NCBI GenBank assembly: GCA_002887195.1
Contig: PJAB01000238.1
Coordinates: forward strand, 1 to 32,698
Reading direction: 5' to 3'
DNA: 32,698 nucleotides
DNA from: Chrysochromulina parva
Taxonomy: Eukaryota; Haptophyta; Prymnesiales; Chrysochromulinaceae
Part shown: in pieces, positions 1-9,345 of the stretch
How positions within the stretch are numbered: the first letter of the stretch is position 1
How the letters are laid out: each line of letters begins with the position of its first letter
Program-made: the position numbers and the translations under genes
The notes under the pieces: generated by a model
Database searches by the model: none
Seen by the model: only the letters and a program-made list of their open reading frames with translations
What the model was told of the DNA's origin: nothing

Positions 1-213
1 CCATCAGAGGCCATCAGAGGCCATCAGAGGCCATCAGAGGCCATCAGAGGCCATCAGAGGCCATCAGAGGCCATCAGAGGCCATCAGAGGCCATCAGAGG
101 CCATCAGAGGCCATCAGAGGTCATTAGAGGCCATCAGAGGCCATTAAAGGTCATTAAAGACCATCAGAGGCCATCAGAGGTCATCAGAGGCAGTCAGAGG
201 TCATTAGAGGCAC
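1..213 (-). repeat. Intron of the axonemal gene made of a 10-bp minisatellite (partial)
   Basis: From the donor after ...TACCCAG (213 downward) to the window edge the intron is almost wholly tandem copies of ccatcagagg; on the sense strand the unit is CCTCTGATGG. The first 120 bases are twelve near-perfect copies. Later copies carry substitutions (catta, tcat) that keep the CTGAT/CTAAT core. The intron continues outside the window. Confidence 0.8.
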
Positions 214-2625
214 CTGGGTACGTGGCGAGAGGAGCTGTGGGGGTTCGGGGGGCTTCGCCTCATCCTCGAGAGCCTTCTTGACAGCGTCGACCAGAGCATC
301 CTCGCTGATGTCGAGTGCCTTCTTGATGGACTCACGCAGCGCGATCAGCAGCGTGCGGAACTGGCTGCGCTCGACCCGCAGCTCCAACGGACTCATGAGC
401 ACAAGCTCTGCAGTCGGCACGCTCGGCTGGGCCTGGGCGTCGGCACAACGGAGGGTCGCAGCCAAGGCCAGGCGCAAGTCCGGCTTCTTGGGCGGCGCGC
501 CGTTTCGGGCGAGCTGCCGATGCCACCACGGGGCGGCGAACTTGTGCGTGCCCACCACGGCGCGCAGATGCGCGCCGATCATCTCGTCAATCTCGGCGAG
601 GGAGAGGAAGCCGTTTTGATTCGGGTCGGAGCGATGCCAGAGCTCCTTGCGTGTCTTGGACGAGGCCGCGTCCTTGCCGGTCGGTAGCTTGGCGCTCAGC
701 CCTTCCCAATCGAGGCTCGCAGCTGCGCAGTGGCAATTAGTGGCAATTAGTGGCAATTAGTGGTAATCAGTGGCGCTCAGCCCTTCCCAATCGAGGCTCG
801 CAGCTGCGCAGGGGGAGAGAGCCATTAAGGGCACTCAGTGGCCATTAGTGGCCATCAGTGGCAATTAGTGGCGCTCGGCGCTTCCCCACCCACGCTCGCA
901 GCCCGTACCTGTCGTGGCGAGGGCCGTGCTTGCCCCGGCCGATGCCGATGCCGATGCCGGACGAGGCCGAGGAGTCGGGTCTACCGGCACGGGCTCCCAA
1001 CCGCCGCCCTTCTTCTTCCTCTCCGCTCCGACGACGATCGTGAGCTTCTCGGGCCAGGACTCGCCTGATGAGCGTGGCAATCAGCGGTCATCAGATGGCA
1101 CTCAGAGGGCACTGATGAGCTTCTCGGGCCAGGACTCGCCTGATGAGCGTGGCAATCAGCGGTCATCAGATGGCACTCAGAGGGCACTGATGAGCTTCTC
1201 ATCTCGGGCCGGGACTCGCCTGATGAGTGAAGCAATCAGCGGTCATCAGAAGGCACTCAGAAGGCACTAATGAGCTTCTCATCTCAGGACTCACCAGGGC
1301 CGGGGCTGGGCGCGTTGATGCTCGGACGGAACTTTGGTGGCGAGTTGTCCATGCCGCCGCCCCATTTGAATGCAGGCTGGCGCGTCAGCTTGATGTCCGT
1401 CGGGTCGTACCTGCCGTGGCGAGGGCCAGTGGCAATCAGTGGCAATCAGTGGCAATCAGTGGCAATTAGTGGTCATTAGTGGTCATTAGTGGTCGTACCG
1501 GCCTGGCCCGGGCGTCGTCGAGATGCTCACGGGTCCGTGCTGGCGCGCCGAGCCAAACGAAAAGGCGGGCGCGTTCTGCTGCTTGAGGAACTTGGGGTCA
1601 TGCGAACCGGGGCCGGGCTCCGCAGCCTTGGCCTCGAGCACGCGCTTGACGCGATCGAGTTCGTTGAGCGATGCGGCGAGCCGCGCGCCCGCCACGGCGC
1701 CAACCGCGGCGCCCGCCACGGCGCCCGCCACGGCGCCCGCCTCGATGAAGGGCGCCGTGGTGGCGCTCTGCTTGCGCTGCCGCGCACTCGGCGGGGCGTC
1801 CTTTGGGCGTCCGAAGGAGTACGCGGGGCTCTTCACCGAATCAATCTGCCAGACGGGGTCGTACGAGCCTGGCCCAGCGCCATCGGTCAGGTGGACGGCT
1901 TTGGTGGCAGAGGCCGTCTTCGCTAGCTGCTGTTGTTGCCGAGCGCTGTTGCCGAGCGCCGCCTTGGATGGGAGCGCCGTGCCGAGCATCGCCTTGGATG
2001 GGAGCGCCGTGCCGAGCATCGCCTTGGATGGGAGCGCCGTGCCGAGCATCGCCTTGGAAGGGAGCGATTTACTCAGGGGCTTCGCAGTGCTGCCGGCGGT
2101 CGCCGGGCGGCGGCGAGATGACTGAGGAGCTACCGGTACGTTGCTGCTGGTGGCAGCCGCTGCTGTCCCGGGGGGCTCGGCGCTGCCCGCCGCTGCTGCT
2201 CCGGCGCCTGCGACCGGTGCTGCTGCCGCTCCGGTGCCTGCGACCGGTGCTGCCGCGCCCGCTCCGGAGCCTGATTGGGCCGCAGACTCGCCGGCGGCTA
2301 CGGCAGCGTCTGCCGCGGCCTCAGCATCGTTGATCGCCTTCGCCACCGCCGGGGACAGTGGAGGGTTTGGCGCAGCTACCGACGCCACTGGTGCCCCCGA
2401 AGCGACTGGAGCTGGAATTGGGTCGCTGGCAGCCGCTGCTTCGATGCCGGCGTCGGAAGCTGCCGCAGCGACCGCCGCTGCTGGAGGCTCAGCTGGAGGC
2501 GCTGCCGCGGCTTGCTCCCCCAGAGCCTTGCGTGCGGCCTTGCCGCGTTGCGCAGCCTGAACCTTGGTCGCCGCCTCCGCCTCCATCGACAGAGTGGACG
2601 AGGAGGGCAGCCGGTGCCAAAACAT
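214..2625 (-). CDS. IQ / sperm-tail PG-rich repeat / EF-hand protein (3' partial)
   Basis: Four exons read on the minus strand: 2625-1499, 1410-1295, 1064-909 and 722-214. Phases are consistent and give 636 residues before a further intron leaves the window. An IQ-like calmodulin-binding motif (KVQAAQRGKAARK) lies at residues 22-34. A decapeptide LPSKAMLGTA is repeated about four times (30-bp units near 1963-2070). Several sperm-tail PG-rich (SHIPPO/ODF3-type) units follow, such as GPGSYDP...PAYSFGRP, GPGSHDP...PAFSFG and GPGRYDP...PAFKWGGG. Exon 4 has one canonical EF-hand loop, DPNQNGFLSLAE, at residues 499-510. Such proteins usually sit on ciliary or flagellar microtubules, so a Ca2+-sensitive axonemal role is inferred. 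An in-frame ATG at 2586 is an alternative start. The middle is Ala/Pro-rich low complexity. Confidence 0.8.
723..908 (-). repeat. Intron holding a second copy of the downstream exon start
   Basis: The intron runs from donor gtacgg (908) to acceptor ctgcgcag (723). About 40 bp of the exon-4 start together with its acceptor are duplicated inside it at about 773-811. A more diverged copy sits right at the donor, at about 861-902. Using the inner acceptor would reach a stop within about 16 codons, so the outer copy is taken as the true exon. The rest is units of the type actaattgcc. Confidence 0.7.
1065..1294 (-). repeat. Intron with tandem copies of the next exon's first ~26 nt
   Basis: Sense-strand donor gtgagtcc at 1294, acceptor catcag at 1065. 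The block beginning gcgagtcctggcccgagaag, which starts exon 3, recurs in slightly altered form near 1141 and 1217 and, as gtgagtcctgagatgagaag, at the donor itself. Units are roughly 75 bp and each ends in a catcag acceptor-like site. Only the last acceptor keeps the frame open; the inner copy hits TGA. Confidence 0.75.
1411..1498 (-). repeat. Short intron of 10-bp repeat units
   Basis: Sense donor gtacgacc at 1498 and acceptor gcag at 1411. The intron begins with gtacgacc and the next exon also begins gtacgaccc. The interior is four copies of tggcaatcag/tggcaattag-type units (sense CTGATTGCCA) plus two tggtcattag units. Confidence 0.75.
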
Positions 2626-2843
2626 TCAGGAACTCTGCTCGTCGCAGAGGCGTGTGAATAAAAAGTGCGGTTTGACGACACTCAACTCAATTCACGCCCC
2701 TCAACTCCTCCCAACTCTCGTTGATGAGGGGCGGACGGCTCGGGCTGTGAACCGGCACGTCTACGCCCGGAACTTGTCGAGCAGGGCGCGAAGATGTCGG
2801 CCTCTCGTCCCTCACGAAGGCCAAAGTGCGCGGCGCCGACGGG

Positions 2844-5800
2844 ATGCTGAGCGAGGAAGAGCACGAGGACAAGTTCGAGGCGGCCGTGAGGACGATTGAG
2901 GAGTGCTTTCCGGGCGCGGAGCGGTCCGCAATCGAGAGCGCACTCAAGCAGAAGGGTGGCGTGGAGCTCGGTACGATCCCGCAGTCCCAATGCGTCTCGA
3001 ACCTCTGAATCTCTGCTGTGCGATTGCTCTCCCTCACGCAAGCCCGCGCTCTCGGATCGCGTACTGCAGCGATCGAGCACCTGCTGGACGGCCAGGGTGG
3101 CAGCAGTAGCAGCGACGCGAGCTTCCAAGCTCAGCGCGCCAGCAGGGGAGGCAAGGGAGGCCGAGGGAGCAACGGAGGAGGCAAGCACCAGCGCTCGGCG
3201 TCGCCTACCCAGCTCCTCCTCGCAGCACCGAATCGGACGTCGGGCAAGGCACCCGCCACTGCAGGTGGCCGGGAGCCACTGCAGGTGTTCGGACAAGGCA
3301 CTGCAGGTGGCACTGCAAGTGGCGCCACCGACGCAGGCGAGCGGCCGCTCTCCTCCGCGCCGCTCAAGCCCACTCAGCGGCAGAAGGCCTCGGCACCGGC
3401 TGTGCTCACAGCCACCGCCGCGCCCACAGCCACCGCCGCGCCCACAACCACCGCCGCGCCCATAACCACCGCCGCACCCACAGCCACCGCCGCGCCCACA
3501 ACCACCGCCGCGCCCACAACCACCGCCGCACCCACAGCCACCGCCGCGCCCACAGCCACCCGGAGCTGGGCCACGGTGACGGCCCCCATCGCCAAGCGCC
3601 GTGCCGAGCACCAGGTGGCGCCTCCCGATGCCCTCGCGCCATCGGCCGAGGAATGCTCGGTGCTCGACACGGCGCTGGCCGTTGACGCGCCTTCGCCGAG
3701 GACCGCCACAATGCCCGCAAGCTCCGCATCGCCCTCCGACGGGTCGCAGGCATCGCCTTCTGACGGGTCGCAGGCATCGCCTTCTGACGGGTCGCAGGCA
3801 TCGGCTGGGGTGGCGGTGACCACGACGGCGCCCGAGACGGCGCCCGGGACGGCGCCCGGGGCAGCGCCCGAGACGGCGCCCGGGACGGCGTCCGAGCTGA
3901 GCGCCGAGCTGAGCGCCACTCGCGCGCAGTTACTCGAGCTGCAGGCGACGCGCCGTGCCGAGCAGGTGCCTCTGATTGACGGATGACATTACCTGATGCC
4001 CTCCCTAATTGCCTCCCTAATTGCCTCCCTCATTGCCCTCCCTAATTGCCTCCCTCATTGCCCTCCCTCATTGCCTCCCTCATTGCCTTCCCTCATTGCC
4101 TCCCTCATTGCCTCCCTAATTGCCTCCCTAATTGCCCTCCCTGCATGCGCGCCGTGTCGAGCAGGCCGAGCGCGTGCAGCTCGAGGAGCTCTTGCACCTC
4201 TCCGGGCAGCATCGGCGCACACGGGCCGCGGAGGACGTCCTCCTTAACTCCCTTGTGGACGAACGCCGCAGCTTCGAACAACGCACAGCCGAGGCACAGG
4301 CGCGGGCGGCCAAGGCGGAGGCGCTCAGAGAGGAGGCGGAGGGGCGAGCAGGGCTCTTCGAGAAGCGCTTGCGTCACGTGGAGGAGCTCGCACGCCAGGC
4401 TGAAGTGCGCCGGGCGCGGGCGGTGGAGGCGCAGGCGGCGGCGGAGGCGACCGCGCACGCGGCCACCGAGCAGGCGGAGGCGGCGGAGGCGGCGGAGGCG
4501 GCGGCGAGGGCGGCGAGGGAGGAGGCGGAGCGTGAGACGCTCGCTGTCGTGAGAGGCTCTCGGGGCGCCCAGTGGGTGGCGGCCACTGCCACGCGGAGCG
4601 GCGTTGAGGCGCTGCGCACCGCGCTCGCCGCCCTCCAGAGCGCTCACGACGGCGCGCACGAGGACGGCGTCGACGACGCGTACGCCCACGACGACGCGTA
4701 CGCCCACGACGACGCGTACGCCCACGACGACGCGAGCGCGAATGCGCTGTCGCTGGCCCTGCTGCAGGCGGCGTGCGCCGAGGTGGAGGCGGAGGCGGCG
4801 GCGGCGGCGCTGGGTCGCCAAGCCCTGCTCGCCGACCTGCAGGTCGCCCGTGCCGAGCGCGAGTGCGAGAGCGCCGTATTGAGCGCCACCGTCGCGGGGC
4901 TCGCCGCCGAGCTGGCCGACGCGCTCGCGACGGCGCGGCAGGGGAAGGCGGACGCGGAGGCGGCGCTCAACACGGCGCGCACGCAGCTCGAGGTGGCCCG
5001 GGCGGCCCTGGCCGCTCGCGACGACGCGGCACGCGAGCTGCACTCGACGTGCGCGGCAGCCCTCGCAGCCAGTGCCGCACAGCTGGCGGAGGCCGTCGCC
5101 GAGACGGCGCGCGAGCGGGCGCGCGTGCGCAGCCTCTCGGCACGGCTCGAGCGAGCATCGACCTCGAGCGAGCGCTCGACACGGCGCCTTGGCGAGGTGC
5201 AGCGCACGCTCCACGAGGCGCTCGAGACGGCGCTCGGGCACGGGCAGGCGCCGCTCGGGACGGCGCTCGGCGCGGCGGGGGGCGCGGACGGGTGCGCGGA
5301 GGAGGGGCGCGCCGTCTCGAGCGCCTCGCCGCCCGCCGCCACCTCGCCCAGCGGCACGAAGGCCGTTCACTCGCCCACCACGACGCCCATGACGGGCCCC
5401 GGTTCGCGCGTCGTCGTGGGCGGCGGCGCGGATCCGCATTCACAGCCGTTGAGAGCCGCGGAGCCGCATTCACAGCCGACGCATTCACAGCCGTTGAGAG
5501 CCGCGGAGCTCGCAGCCGGCGTAGCACCCACCGCCGTAACGGCTGACGTAACGACTGACGTAACGGCTGACGTAACGGCTGACGTGCTCGTGGGCACCAA
5601 CGGCGCGTCGTGTCGGGCAGATGCCTCGTCCACCCTCGAGGCTCCCCACAGCCCTTCCCACAGCCCTCCCCACAGCCCTCCCCACAGCCTGTGCGTGCGC
5701 CTCGTCCCAGCGGACGGCGCGGACGCGCACACCAACTTGCCGGCGGGCGACGCGTGGGCGCGAGATCTCTTTGCGAGTCGAGGGCTGCACCCGACGCATC

Positions 5801-6323
5801 TCATCAAGTACAATCAGGTGCCCACGCTGAGCCCCGCCTGAGTGCGCCTGAGTGCGCCTGAGTGCGCCTGATTGCGTCCAGTGCGCCTGATTGCTCCTGA
5901 TTGCGCCTGATTGCGTACGAGTGCGTCTGATTGCAGGTGACCGAGCCGAGCTACATCCTCGTGCGGTTCCGAGACGCGCCCGAGACGGCGCGCGCCCAAC
6001 GGCGGCTCGACGGTGCCTGGGTCGACTTACCGGTAGGCTTCTTGCTCGTGAACAGCGACCCACACCCCACAGTGCGCTGCCAGCTCGCCATCACGCTCAC
6101 CGGTAGCCACAATGGTGTAACCGCCGCGGCGCTTCCTAATTTGGTCGGCGGCGCTCCGGTGGGCACGCGCCGTGATGGGCACACTGCGCGCGGCGGCCGC
6201 GGCGGCGCGCGCGGCGCCCGTAACGGCGCTCGTGGTGGAGGGCGGATGGCGTCGTCGGCGGGCGCGGCGCCCTCCACCGCGGGCGCCGTGATGGGCGCGG
6301 CGCCGGTCCTCGCCACCGACTAA
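2844..6323 (+). CDS. CUE-like domain and coiled-coil protein, 4 exons
   Basis: Exons 2844-2970, 3070-3965, 4165-5817 and 5937-6323 join with correct phases to 1020 residues. Start: the first ATG in the open frame, just before LSEEEHEDKFEAAV. Residues about 9-55 look like a CUE ubiquitin-binding domain: FEAAVRTIEECFPGAERSAI, then SALKQKGGVEL and, across the first intron, AIEHLLDG. A low-complexity region follows, with Thr/Ala/Pro repeats (3400-3560) and PSDGSQAS repeats. Exon 3 is a long Ala/Glu/Arg coiled coil with a threefold AYAHDD repeat (4677-4732). The last exon has an unassigned globular-looking segment (EPSYILVRFRDAPETAR) and a Gly/Arg-rich tail. The function is unknown; ubiquitin binding is inferred only from the CUE similarity. 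Confidence 0.78.
3407..3560 (+). repeat. Coding 18-bp-based Thr/Ala/Pro tandem repeat
   Basis: About eight units of the type acagccaccgccgcgccc encode (T)TAAPT repeats inside exon 2 of the CUE/coiled-coil gene. The units are multiples of three, so length changes keep the frame. Confidence 0.85.
3966..4164 (+). repeat. Intron of tandem cctccctaattg units
   Basis: Donor gtgcctctg follows ...CGCCGTGCCGAGCAG, and the acceptor region reads cgccgtgtcgagcag, so the last 15 nt of the upstream exon are nearly repeated at the end of the intron. The interior is about a dozen 11-12 bp units of the cctccctaattg / cctccctcattg type. Confidence 0.8.
5818..5936 (+). repeat. Intron of tandem gcctgagtgc / gcctgattgc units
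   Basis: Donor gtgcccac, acceptor gattgcag. The interior is about eight 10-bp units of the form gcctga[g/t]tgc. The start gtgcccacgctgagcc resembles the next exon's gtgaccgagccgagc. Confidence 0.8.
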
Positions 6324-6782
6324 TCAGGGACCTCGTGACGAGATCGTCATCTCCCGAGGGAGCTGGCGGTTACACGGGAGCGGCTCCTCACCGCGCAGGG
6401 GACGGCAAGCTGATTCACGAGCCCTTCATCGGGCGTAGCATTAGGGCGCATGAGCGCGAGGGACGGCGACGTGCTGGGTCTGCGGAGGCCGCGGAGCACC
6501 GCGGAGCACCGCGGGTGTACACGCTTACAGTACGGGGAGAGAGCCGCCGGGACGCGGCCGCCGATGCACACGCGTTAAGTTGCCTGCATGGTTGGTGCTA
6601 CTGGCGTGCGGAGTGGCACGCTCGACACGCTGCGCATGGTTGGAGCACGCGCGCTACTGCATGTACCGATCTGGTGAGTCGTGTTGATTTTGGGAGCAGT
6701 AGTAGTAGTAGTAGTACAGTTGCTACGGTACGATACGCATGTAGTGTGGTGGAGCAATGCAAACGGTACGGACTCAAAGAAC
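6324..6782. other. Intergenic, nothing identified
   Basis: Follows the TAA stop of the CUE/coiled-coil gene. It contains a short agt trinucleotide run (about 6701-6717). No convincing ORF, RNA gene or long repeat was seen. Confidence 0.6.
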
Positions 6783-7145
6783 TCATGTGTGTGTGGGATC
6801 CTCTCGCGATCCTGAGCAGCCGAAGGCCGAGAGCCTCGTCATTGCTTGCCTGCGATTGGTGCATGCGGTGCATGGGCAAACGTCAGCGATGCGCAGCAGT
6901 GCACAGCGATGGGCGATGCAGCGCATGGTCTCCACGCTGCGGCGCGTACCGAATGCAAACAGGCAGAGGAACATGACCATGATGCAGCCGACGATGAAGT
7001 CGTCTGATATCATCGGCGTCTGGTGCTGCACGCCGCGGCTGGAGCGGATGGCGGCGTGCGCGTCCGCGGCGAACGCGCCTGCCACGCCACTGAGCGCGAG
7101 CGCCCATGAGGTCGCGCGGCGCGTCGCAATCGCAGCTGTGGCCAT
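6783..7145 (-). CDS. Possible small membrane protein, doubtful
   Basis: A 120-residue frame from an ATG at 7145. The N-terminus looks like a signal peptide (MATAAIATRR, then SWALALSGVAGAFAADAHA). One strong hydrophobic segment follows at about residues 47-62 (DDFIVGCIMVMFLCLFAFGT), then a Cys/Arg-rich tail that may be spurious. It would be divergent from the membrane coiled-coil gene starting at 7309. The combination could suit a small secreted or thylakoid membrane protein, but I recognise no family, and the true 3' end may differ through splicing. Confidence 0.35.
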   Translation of the reverse strand: MATAAIATRRATSWALALSGVAGAFAADAHAAIRSSRGVQHQTPMISDDFIVGCIMVMFLCLFAFGTRRSVETMRCIAHRCALLRIADVCPCTACTNRRQAMTRLSAFGCSGSREDPTHT

Positions 7146-7308
7146 CCCGTCAAGGCCCCTCGCCAGCCACGGGCCGCCGTGAACGCGACCGTGGCGAAAA
7201 GTTGAAAATGAAACGTCGACGCCCAGGGGATGACTTCCGTCCGTGTCTATCTGTGCATAGGTCGCTTTTTCTGAACCGCTTTCGAGAAGTTTGTGACGAA
7301 GTCGACAC

Positions 7309-9222
7309 ATGGAGAGGCGCCCTGTCCATCAGACGCCGGAGGCTCCGCGCGCTGGTGATCACGACATCGAGTCCGAGTCCAAGAGGCCGCGGTCGCCGCC
7401 GTCTCCGGTCCTCGCTTCCATCGGCGTCGGCAACAAGCTCGCCCTCGCCTCCGTTGGCGTGCTCTTAGTGTGGACAGCGCTGCTCTGCCTCGGCGCTTAC
7501 CTCTTTGGTGTCAACTTTGGGCAGACGGCGGTGCTGCCTCCGCCGCGCCGGCCGCAGGGTCTGAGTAGCGGCCCGTCGCGCTCGCTGCTAGGCGCCGAGA
7601 CCGACGAGGTCGAGCGCCGCTGGACCGACAAGCTCATCGGCGATCTGCAGAGCTCGGCGTCCGACGAGACGGTGTCGGCGACGCTCTCCGAGCTGCGCGA
7701 GACGCTTTCGGCGCGTGAGGAGCGGCTGCAGCAGCTCGGCGCGGCGGCGCGCCGCACTCCCGCGGCATCCGGCGCCGGCCCCGCGCCCGCCGCTGCCTCC
7801 GCCGCCTCCAGCGTGACCGTCCCTCGGTACGATCGCAACTCCGTGGCGGAGCTGCAGCAGGCGGCGATGGCGGCGGCGCTGCCGTCGGAGGTGCGCGGGC
7901 CGCTGCCGCAGCTCGTGCGCGACCTGGGCGCCGCGCTCGCTCGCCAGCAGACCGAGCATGAGGCTCTCAAGAAGAAGCTCTTGCAGCTGCAGCCCGCCGT
8001 CATCAACTACGACAAAACGTCGACCGAGCAGTTGACCAAGGCGGTGCTGCAGGCGACGGCGGGGACGAGCGGCGCGCCCGACGGCGGCGGCGCGCTGCCC
8101 AGGCTGCTCAAGGACCTCGCCGCGCAGCTCGCCAGCCAGGAAGAGGGGCAGGAGAAGCAGAAGAAGGCGTTAGAGCTCGAGACGACCAAAAAGATGCGCA
8201 CCGCGCGGCGCGCCGCCGCGCTCAAGGCTTTGCTGCTGAAGACGTCGCCGAAGGTGGAGGAGCGCGCGGCGCTGCTCTTCGACGAGCTCGCGGACCGGAC
8301 CACCCTCGCCATCGAAGATGCGACTAAGGGCTTCGAGCAGCCCGAGGGCAAGTCCTCCTCGTGGTCCAGTGACGAGAAGAAGGAGGAGGCGGCCAGATGG
8401 CAAGACTCGCTGTCCGAGGTGCGCGCCCCGGTGCTCGACGAGCGCCCAGCATGCACGCGCTCACCACGGCGCCCCCGCGCCCGGGTGCTCGACGAGCGCC
8501 CAGCATGCACGCGCTCACCACGGCGCCCCTCCCCCTTCCCCACGCAGGTGCGCGCCCTGGTGCTCGACGAGTTTAAGGCGGCGGCGGAGCGGAACGCGTC
8601 GCTTGGCCTCGCGTACGAGGAGGAGCGTTCGAAGCGCCTCGCGCTCGAGGTCAACGTGAGCGCTCTCGAGAAGCGTGTGGCAGAGCTCTTGACACCTCCG
8701 CCGCCTGCGCCGCCGCCGCCGCTGCCCGTGCCGACGACCGCGGAGGGCGCCGTGTCGGGCGCCTCTGCTCTGCCGCTGCAGCAAGCCATCTGGGCGATGC
8801 TGCAGCAAGCGCGGGCAGAGGGGGCGAGTGCGGCCGCGACGACGGCGCCGTTGACGGCGTCGGCGACAGCGGGCGCGGCGCCCGACACGGCGCTCCCGGC
8901 GGCCGTTACACCCGCTGTGGAAGCTCAGCCGGAGGCCGATGAGGCGACCGCTGGGAGCGCCGTGCCGGGCGCCGCTGTGGCAGCCGCGGACAACACGACG
9001 CAGCCGTTGAGCGCCCTGGCCTCCGCCCTGTCCTCCGTCCTGGCTTCCACAGCTTCCACAGCTTCCACAGCTTCCACAGCTTCCACAGCTTCCTCGTCGC
9101 CGCCGCCGCCGCCTCCCGCCGCCGCCGCCGCGTCCGCGGGCGCGTGCGTGGGCAAGAGCTGCCCCTCTGGCTACCAGATGATCGACCGTGGCGACCGTTG
9201 CACCTGCCGACCGCTCAGCTGA
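7309..9222 (+). CDS. Single-pass membrane coiled-coil protein
   Basis: ATG at 7309. Residues about 41-66 form one transmembrane helix (NKLALASVGVLLVWTALLCL), preceded by a charged Pro/Arg-rich tail. A coiled-coil region follows with two related units of about 80 residues: RYDRNSVAELQQA...LPQLVRDLGAAL and NYDKTSTEQLTKA...LPRLLKDLAAQL. Exons 7309-8418 and 8548-9222 give 594 residues; retaining the 129-nt intron gives 637. After a second coiled coil come Pro/Ala stretches, a TAS repeat (9047-9093), and a short Cys cluster (CVGKSCP...DRCTCRP). No family is recognised. A membrane anchor or scaffold role is a guess from architecture. Confidence 0.75.
   Translation: MERRPVHQTPEAPRAGDHDIESESKRPRSPPSPVLASIGVGNKLALASVGVLLVWTALLCLGAYLFGVNFGQTAVLPPPRRPQGLSSGPSRSLLGAETDEVERRWTDKLIGDLQSSASDETVSATLSELRETLSAREERLQQLGAAARRTPAASGAGPAPAAASAASSVTVPRYDRNSVAELQQAAMAAALPSEVRGPLPQLVRDLGAALARQQTEHEALKKKLLQLQPAVINYDKTSTEQLTKAVLQATAGTSGAPDGGGALPRLLKDLAAQLASQEEGQEKQKKALELETTKKMRTARRAAALKALLLKTSPKVEERAALLFDELADRTTLAIEDATKGFEQPEGKSSSWSSDEKKEEAARWQDSLSEVRAPVLDERPACTRSPRRPRARVLDERPACTRSPRRPSPFPTQVRALVLDEFKAAAERNASLGLAYEEERSKRLALEVNVSALEKRVAELLTPPPPAPPPPLPVPTTAEGAVSGASALPLQQAIWAMLQQARAEGASAAATTAPLTASATAGAAPDTALPAAVTPAVEAQPEADEATAGSAVPGAAVAAADNTTQPLSALASALSSVLASTASTASTASTASTASSSPPPPPPAAAAASAGACVGKSCPSGYQMIDRGDRCTCRPLS
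8419..8547 (+). repeat. Stopless, frame-preserving 129-nt intron with copies of the next exon
   Basis: Donor gtgcgcgccccggtgctcga follows TCCGAG; after the acceptor cacgcag the exon begins gtgcgcgccctggtgctcga. The intron holds two tandem copies of gtgctcgacgagcgcccagc plus cacgcgctcaccacggcgcc. It has no stop in frame and a length divisible by three, so retention would simply insert 43 residues. It is called an intron because of the pyrimidine-rich acceptor and the clear duplication. Confidence 0.6.
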
Positions 9223-9345
9223 TGAGGGCAGCAATCATCTGATCACCTCAGCCGTGGCGACCGTTGCACCTGCCGACCGCTCAGCTAATGAGGGCAGCAA
9301 TCATCTGATCACCTCAGCCGTGGCGATCGCATGCACCTGCCGACC
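9186..9345. repeat. 66-bp tandem repeat over the 3' end of the membrane coiled-coil gene
   Basis: Copies start at 9186, 9252 and 9318 (the last is partial). Each begins ccgtggcgaccgttgcacct and continues through the last codons, the stop region and a gatgagggcagcaatcatct block. Read on the minus strand the unit resembles the intron modules of this genome (a gtg donor after cggcag, ending ccctcatcag or ccctcattag), although the host gene is on the plus strand. Confidence 0.75.

Noticed and set aside
1..213. CRISPR-like or satellite/telomeric repeat array
   Set aside because: The unit is a contiguous 10-mer without spacers, and the array follows directly from a good splice donor in frame; it is an intron.
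4105..5439. 444-codon minus-strand frame opposite the coiled-coil exon
   Set aside because: Arg/Leu-rich antisense shadow of a Glu/Ala coiled coil; the plus strand gives heptads and consistent splice phases.
7996..8900. Antisense Ser/Ala-rich frame (293 codons) against the membrane coiled-coil gene
   Set aside because: Composition is the mirror of the real coding strand and there is no recognisable domain.
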